NCBI RefSeq assembly: GCF_900187455.1
Contig: NZ_FYDX01000005.1
Coordinates: 284,817-348,816, forward strand
From: Pseudomonas sp. Irchel 3E13
Lineage (GTDB): Bacteria > Pseudomonadota > Gammaproteobacteria > Pseudomonadales > Pseudomonadaceae
Length of the DNA: 64,000 bases
Reading direction: 5' to 3'
The position numbers and the translations under genes are program-made. How positions within the stretch are numbered: the stretch's first letter is position 1; every line of letters begins with the position of its first letter. This document shows positions 41,110-64,000 of the stretch, in pieces. The notes beneath the pieces were generated by a model, which made no database searches, was not told the DNA's origin, and was given only the letters and a program-made list of their open reading frames with translations.

Positions 41110-41138
41110 TTGACTTAGGTTCGGCACCTGCGTAAATT
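41110..41138 (+). promoter_or_regulatory. Sigma-70 promoter of the Val/Asp tRNA operon
   Basis: TTGACT (41110-41115), a 17-base spacer and TAAATT (41133-41138), followed by a GC-rich discriminator (TCGCGGCC). The organisation matches the Ala/Glu tRNA promoter at 12865. Confidence 0.82.
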
Positions 41139-41187
41139 TCGCGGCCTCAGCGAAGCAAACGTAACAAAGCAACACAGGTTACGAATT

Positions 41188-41263
41188 GGGTGATTAGCTC
41201 AGCCGGGAGAGCATCTGCCTTACAAGCAGAGGGTCGGCGGTTCGATCCCGTCATCACCCACCA
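41188..41263 (+). tRNA. tRNA-Val (TAC)
   Basis: A 76-base cloverleaf: acceptor GGGTGAT pairs with ATCACCC, anticodon loop CTTACAA carries TAC, the T arm is intact and CCA is encoded. Confidence 0.97.
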
Positions 41264-41342
41264 CTTCCTGAGATGTTCCTGGCCCGGGTCGACTCGAAAG
41301 AAGCGATCTACCAGAGAGGAACAGGACGCAAGTCCACACTGC

Positions 41343-41419
41343 GCAGCGGTAGTTCAGTCGGTTAGAATACCGGCCTGTCACGCCGGGGGTCGCGGGTTCG
41401 AGTCCCGTCCGCTGCGCCA
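41343..41419 (+). tRNA. tRNA-Asp (GTC), copy 1
   Basis: A 77-base cloverleaf: acceptor GCAGCGG pairs with CCGCTGC, anticodon loop CTGTCAC carries GTC, and CCA is encoded. Confidence 0.97.
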
Positions 41420-41518
41420 TTTTTCTCCAGATCGGTTTAACGACCGGTTTGAGGTCCGAAGGTATCGAAGCCTTCAGGCCAGATCCCAGTTTCAAACGGA
41501 CGAAAGTCTGTGAGATAC

Positions 41519-41595
41519 GCAGCGGTAGTTCAGTCGGTTAGAATACCGGCCTGTCACGCCGGGGGTCGCGGGTTCGAGTCCCGTCCGCTGCGCCA
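41519..41595 (+). tRNA. tRNA-Asp (GTC), copy 2
   Basis: Identical to the tRNA-Asp at 41343-41419; the spacers differ. It is the last gene of the Val-Asp-Asp operon and is followed by a strong terminator. Both copies are complete, so neither is an attachment-site remnant. Confidence 0.97.
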
Positions 41596-41635
41596 TACTC
41601 GCCTCGAGGCCCTTGAACTCCTCGAAGCAACGAAG

Positions 41636-41661
41636 AAAGCGACCTTAGGGTCGCTTTTTTT
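41636..41661 (+). terminator. Intrinsic terminator of the Val/Asp tRNA operon
   Basis: Nine-base stem AAAGCGACC / GGTCGCTTT with loop TTAG and a T7 tract. Confidence 0.93.
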
Positions 41662-41885
41662 GTTTCTGTCGTTTCATTTTCTGTGGCGCGAATGCCGGCT
41701 GATGAAAGTGAGTGCCGCGACGCCTTCCTTCGTAACGCCAGCGCTCTCAGCGCACCGCATGATTTGTGATGTTGGTTCAGTAAGCCTCAGTGATGTACAG
41801 GATGTTTCCCACGAACCCATCGGAACTTAATGGTGTGTGGCGTGTGAATCTCAACTGTATTCTCTTCTGAAAACAGGGAGGGTAC

Positions 41886-42047
41886 ATGAGAGCACTAACC
41901 GCGATATTGATGTTGATGACGCTTGCTGGCTGTAGGGGCGGAGAGCTATTTCCTAAAGGCTACCGCCAGGAACTTGCCTATCAGTGCGAGATAAATCCAT
42001 ATGCCCCTGATTGCTTGCAACCACCACCTATCTTCAACGGACCTTAG
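41886..42047 (+). CDS. Small lipoprotein (53 aa)
   Basis: A 53-codon ORF beginning MRALTAILMLMTLAGC, a minimal signal peptide with lipobox (LAGC, Cys16). The mature part is only 38 residues, holds two further Cys (positions 34 and 43) and is Pro-rich near the end (DCLQPPPIF). The ribosome site GGGAGGG is six bases before the ATG. Small lipoproteins with this two-Cys pattern occur widely in pseudomonads, but I cannot name the family. It sits in an AT-richer patch after the tRNA operon, convergent with the lectin gene. Confidence 0.75.
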   Translation: MRALTAILMLMTLAGCRGGELFPKGYRQELAYQCEINPYAPDCLQPPPIFNGP

Positions 42048-42079
42048 CGGCAAGAGAGATTGACTGCTGTGAAGAGTGC

Positions 42080-42580
42080 CTAGTCAAATTTCCACTCATG
42101 AATCTTTATGCCGTTCGGTAGGGATTTCATCCACCTTTGTTTTGGCTTTGGAATCCGACCGGGCACGAATCCAGAGCGAGCCCAGCATAGGCTTCCCGTG
42201 CGCTGGTCATAAATAACCAGGTTGCCGTCATCTTGAATAACCATGCAGGCGTTGTACCAAAGCGATTTGTCGGTGCTGTGGGTGCTTGAAGCGATCCATA
42301 ACCGCTTTCTTGAGGGGTCGTAAAGAAAGCCGCTATTGCTGATGACGAATTGCAAAGGTTCACGCATCTTTTTTTGATGCAGTGTTCTGCTGTAAATCTG
42401 ATTTTCATCTGCAACCCACACTACTGCACCGTTATCTGTAATTACCAAATTACCATCCGCCTGCAGTACCAGGCGAAATTGCCCGCTTGGGGATATCAGG
42501 TGTTGCCCCGGCGACATTGTTTGATTGGGCGGCAATACTGGAGAGCCGCTTGATTGAAAGGGGGTATAACGAATAGCCAT
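42080..42580 (-). CDS. Bulb-type (MMBL) lectin-domain protein
   Basis: A 166-residue protein without signal peptide. It shows three beta-prism subrepeats of monocot mannose-binding lectins. FRLVLQADGNLVIT has Thr in place of the final Tyr of QxDxNxVxY, the middle repeat (LQFVISNSGFLYD) is degenerate, and MVIQDDGNLVIYD is canonical. The chain ends with a basic, Trp-containing tail. LlpA bacteriocins have two such domains and about 270 residues, so this is a single-domain relative of unknown role. ATG 42580 is preceded by AGGAAAGG; an upstream in-frame start is less likely. Base composition is clearly less GC-rich than flanking genes, which suggests acquisition. Confidence 0.85.
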   Translation of the reverse strand: MAIRYTPFQSSGSPVLPPNQTMSPGQHLISPSGQFRLVLQADGNLVITDNGAVVWVADENQIYSRTLHQKKMREPLQFVISNSGFLYDPSRKRLWIASSTHSTDKSLWYNACMVIQDDGNLVIYDQRTGSLCWARSGFVPGRIPKPKQRWMKSLPNGIKIHEWKFD

Positions 42581-42771
42581 TTGCCTTTCCTCATGAGTGT
42601 TTGAGCTTCCATTCAAACAGGCTCAACTGCGGATCCAGCCGTAGATATGTATGGGTTGGCTTCGTGGCGACGAGGAGTGCGCTCATGGCTTTCCGTTGGT
42701 CGTGGAATGGGTCATCCCTGGCAGGCAACGCAAACCACGCGCACCTCCCAATCTACCCCTCACAGTTGCGA

Positions 42772-42797
42772 CTAATTATTTCCACCCCCCATCCGTT
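42772..42797 (+). promoter_or_regulatory. Iron-starvation (PvdS/PfrI) box upstream of the NRPS operon
   Basis: CTAATT, exactly 16 bases, then CGTT. The PvdS consensus is (G/C)TAAAT-N16/17-CGT, so there is one mismatch in the -35-like half. It lies 63 bases before the thioesterase ATG. It predicts transcription by the extracytoplasmic sigma factor PvdS under iron limitation, itself repressed by Fur. Confidence 0.75.
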
Positions 42798-42812
42798 CTT
42801 TTTGGAGACAAG

Positions 42813-42834
42813 CCCGGCCGTTGTCATGGCCGGG
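42813..42834 (+). promoter_or_regulatory. Leader hairpin before the pvdG-like gene
   Basis: CCCGGCC / GGCCGGG, a seven-base GC stem with an eight-base loop, lies in the predicted 5' leader between the iron-starvation box and the ribosome site (AGGA, 42847-42850). It may stabilise the message or pause polymerase; no T tract follows. Confidence 0.4.
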
Positions 42835-42859
42835 GCGTGCATCCACAGGAAAACGATAA

Positions 42860-43627
42860 ATGGGCATCGATCGCGAAGCACCCGGCCTGACCCTGTTCTG
42901 CCTGCCTTATTCCGGCGCCAGCGCCATGTGCTACAGCCCCTGGCGGCAGAAGCTGCCGGCCTGGCTGCGGGTGCGCCCGCTGGAGCTGCCCGGGCGTGGC
43001 ATGCGCATGGACGAGCCGCTGCAGACCGACATGGTGGCGCTCGCCAATCACCTGGCCGACGAAATCGCCGTCGAGCTGGACCGTCCCTACGCGCTGTTCG
43101 GCCACAGCCTCGGCGGCCTGCTGGCCTTCGAGCTGGCCCATGTCTTGCGCCAACGCGGCCTGCCGGCGCCGTTGGCGCTGTTCGCCTCGGCCACGGCAGG
43201 TCCGGCCCGGCGCGATGTCAGTGAATACGCCATCGAGAAAAGCGACGCCGAACTGATCGCTCGCCTGCGCGAGTTGGGTGGCACCAGTGAAAGCGTGATC
43301 GCCAACGAAGAACTGCTCGAACTGATCCTGCCGATCCTGCGCGCCGATTTCCTTCTCTGCGGCAGCTTCACCTATGGCCGGCGCGAGCCGCTGGCGGTGC
43401 CGATCCATGTGTTTGGCGGCAAGCGCGACACGGTCAAGGTCGAGGAACTGCTCGACTGGCAGGAGGAGACCAGCACCGGTTTCTCCCTCGACATGTTCGA
43501 AGGCCACCACTTCTACCTGATCGATGAGCAGACCCAACTGCTGCGCCAGTTGCGCCGCTACGCCGACCAGCATCTGGCGCGCTGGCGCAACCGCAAGGCC
43601 CTGCAACCCGCCCGCGCGGCCGGTTGA
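42860..43627 (+). CDS. pvdG: Type II thioesterase, pyoverdine-associated (PvdG-like)
   Basis: A 255-residue alpha/beta-hydrolase thioesterase that clears misacylated carrier proteins of an NRPS line. LFCLPYSGASAMCYSPWRQKL and LELPGRGMRMDEPL are the TEII N-terminal motifs. FGHSLGGLLAFELAH contains the nucleophile Ser, VFGGKRDTVKVEEL the acid Asp, and EGHHFYLID the His. AGGA is nine bases before the ATG. It is the first gene behind the iron-starvation box and is 96 bases upstream of pvdL, as pvdG precedes pvdL in P. aeruginosa; pvdS, which is next to them there, is not seen in this window. Confidence 0.9.
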   Translation: MGIDREAPGLTLFCLPYSGASAMCYSPWRQKLPAWLRVRPLELPGRGMRMDEPLQTDMVALANHLADEIAVELDRPYALFGHSLGGLLAFELAHVLRQRGLPAPLALFASATAGPARRDVSEYAIEKSDAELIARLRELGGTSESVIANEELLELILPILRADFLLCGSFTYGRREPLAVPIHVFGGKRDTVKVEELLDWQEETSTGFSLDMFEGHHFYLIDEQTQLLRQLRRYADQHLARWRNRKALQPARAAG

Positions 43628-43643
43628 GCAGCACTGCTGCACA

Positions 43644-43674
43644 CGCGCCGGCCGCTGCGGGCGCGTTTTCTTTT
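43644..43674 (+). terminator. Terminator-like hairpin between pvdG and pvdL
   Basis: CGCGCC / GGCGCG stem with a ten-base loop, followed by TTTTCTTTT. I see no second iron-starvation box in the 96-base gap, so if active it would attenuate rather than end transcription into pvdL. Confidence 0.45.
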
Positions 43675-43723
43675 CGATACCCCGACCCTTTTTTTGCCAA
43701 GCCGAATCTAGCAGGAACCCATC

Positions 43724-64000
<20,277 letters not shown>

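Larger units (their letters stand above)
42581..42859. other. Lectin-pvdG intergenic region
   Basis: Divergent promoter region of 279 bases. Its right end holds the iron-starvation box, a leader hairpin and the pvdG ribosome site; the left part shows no recognisable gene. Short ORFs here do not show Pseudomonas codon use. Confidence 0.6.

Noticed and set aside
41343..41595. Second tRNA-Asp as an integration attachment site
   Set aside because: Both tRNA-Asp genes are complete, and I saw no partial tRNA 3' copy or integrase gene downstream.
41510..41830. 106-codon ORF over the second tRNA-Asp
   Set aside because: Its first part is a translated tRNA gene, and similar frames occur over the other tRNA copies.

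Overview
The window is a high-GC chromosomal segment of a fluorescent Pseudomonas, most likely of the P. fluorescens group. The evidence is the gene order (tatD-like/rgsA, gltX with its Ala/Glu tRNA array, leuCDB-asd-fimV-truA-trpF-accD-folC-purF-metZ), the typical Pseudomonas palindromic repeats, and a pyoverdine chromophore synthetase. As I remember it, most of positions 1-41000 follows the P. aeruginosa PAO1 order around PA2957-PA2959 and PA3106-PA3139, joined in a different arrangement.

Positions 1-4830: 3' end of a TatD-family gene, a convergent small RNA (probable RgsA), a class V aminotransferase-fold protein divergent from a TetR regulator, a MoaA-like radical SAM protein, a DUF4823-type lipoprotein, a DUF1285-type protein and tRNA-Asn. 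Positions 4890-12670: aromatic/aspartate aminotransferase, uvrB with a LexA box, an EmrAB-like efflux pair and gltX. Positions 12860-17960: a tRNA operon (Ala-Glu-Ala-Glu) with a near-consensus promoter, a TetR gene with a perfect palindromic operator, a hydrolase, a thioesterase, a GNAT protein, dusC, and ibpA with a sigma-32 promoter and a ROSE-type RNA thermometer. Positions 17985-22220: a five-PAS GGDEF/EAL protein and the LysR regulator divergent from leuC. Positions 22350-40985: leucine biosynthesis (leuC, leuD, leuB) with a methyltransferase inserted, asd and an Asd/Usg paralogue, fimV, truA, trpF, accD, folC, a dedD-like SPOR gene, cvpA, purF, metZ and an SDR gene.

Positions 41188-42600: a tRNA-Val/Asp/Asp operon followed by a short AT-richer accessory patch holding a 53-residue lipoprotein and a bulb-lectin (MMBL) domain protein.

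Positions 42770-64000: an iron-starvation (PvdS-type) box, a type II thioesterase (pvdG-like), and one uninterrupted NRPS reading frame that is still open at the window end (at least 6759 codons). Its first four modules (fatty-acyl-AMP ligase, Glu, Tyr plus epimerase, Dab) are the pyoverdine chromophore synthetase PvdL. The frame does not stop there: it runs on into a Ser-type module with an epimerase and a second Ser-type module. This PvdL plus peptide-chain-synthetase fusion is the most unusual object in the window. Its two Ser-type adenylation domains are nearly identical at the DNA level, which suggests recent duplication or gene conversion, and also makes the region prone to assembly error.
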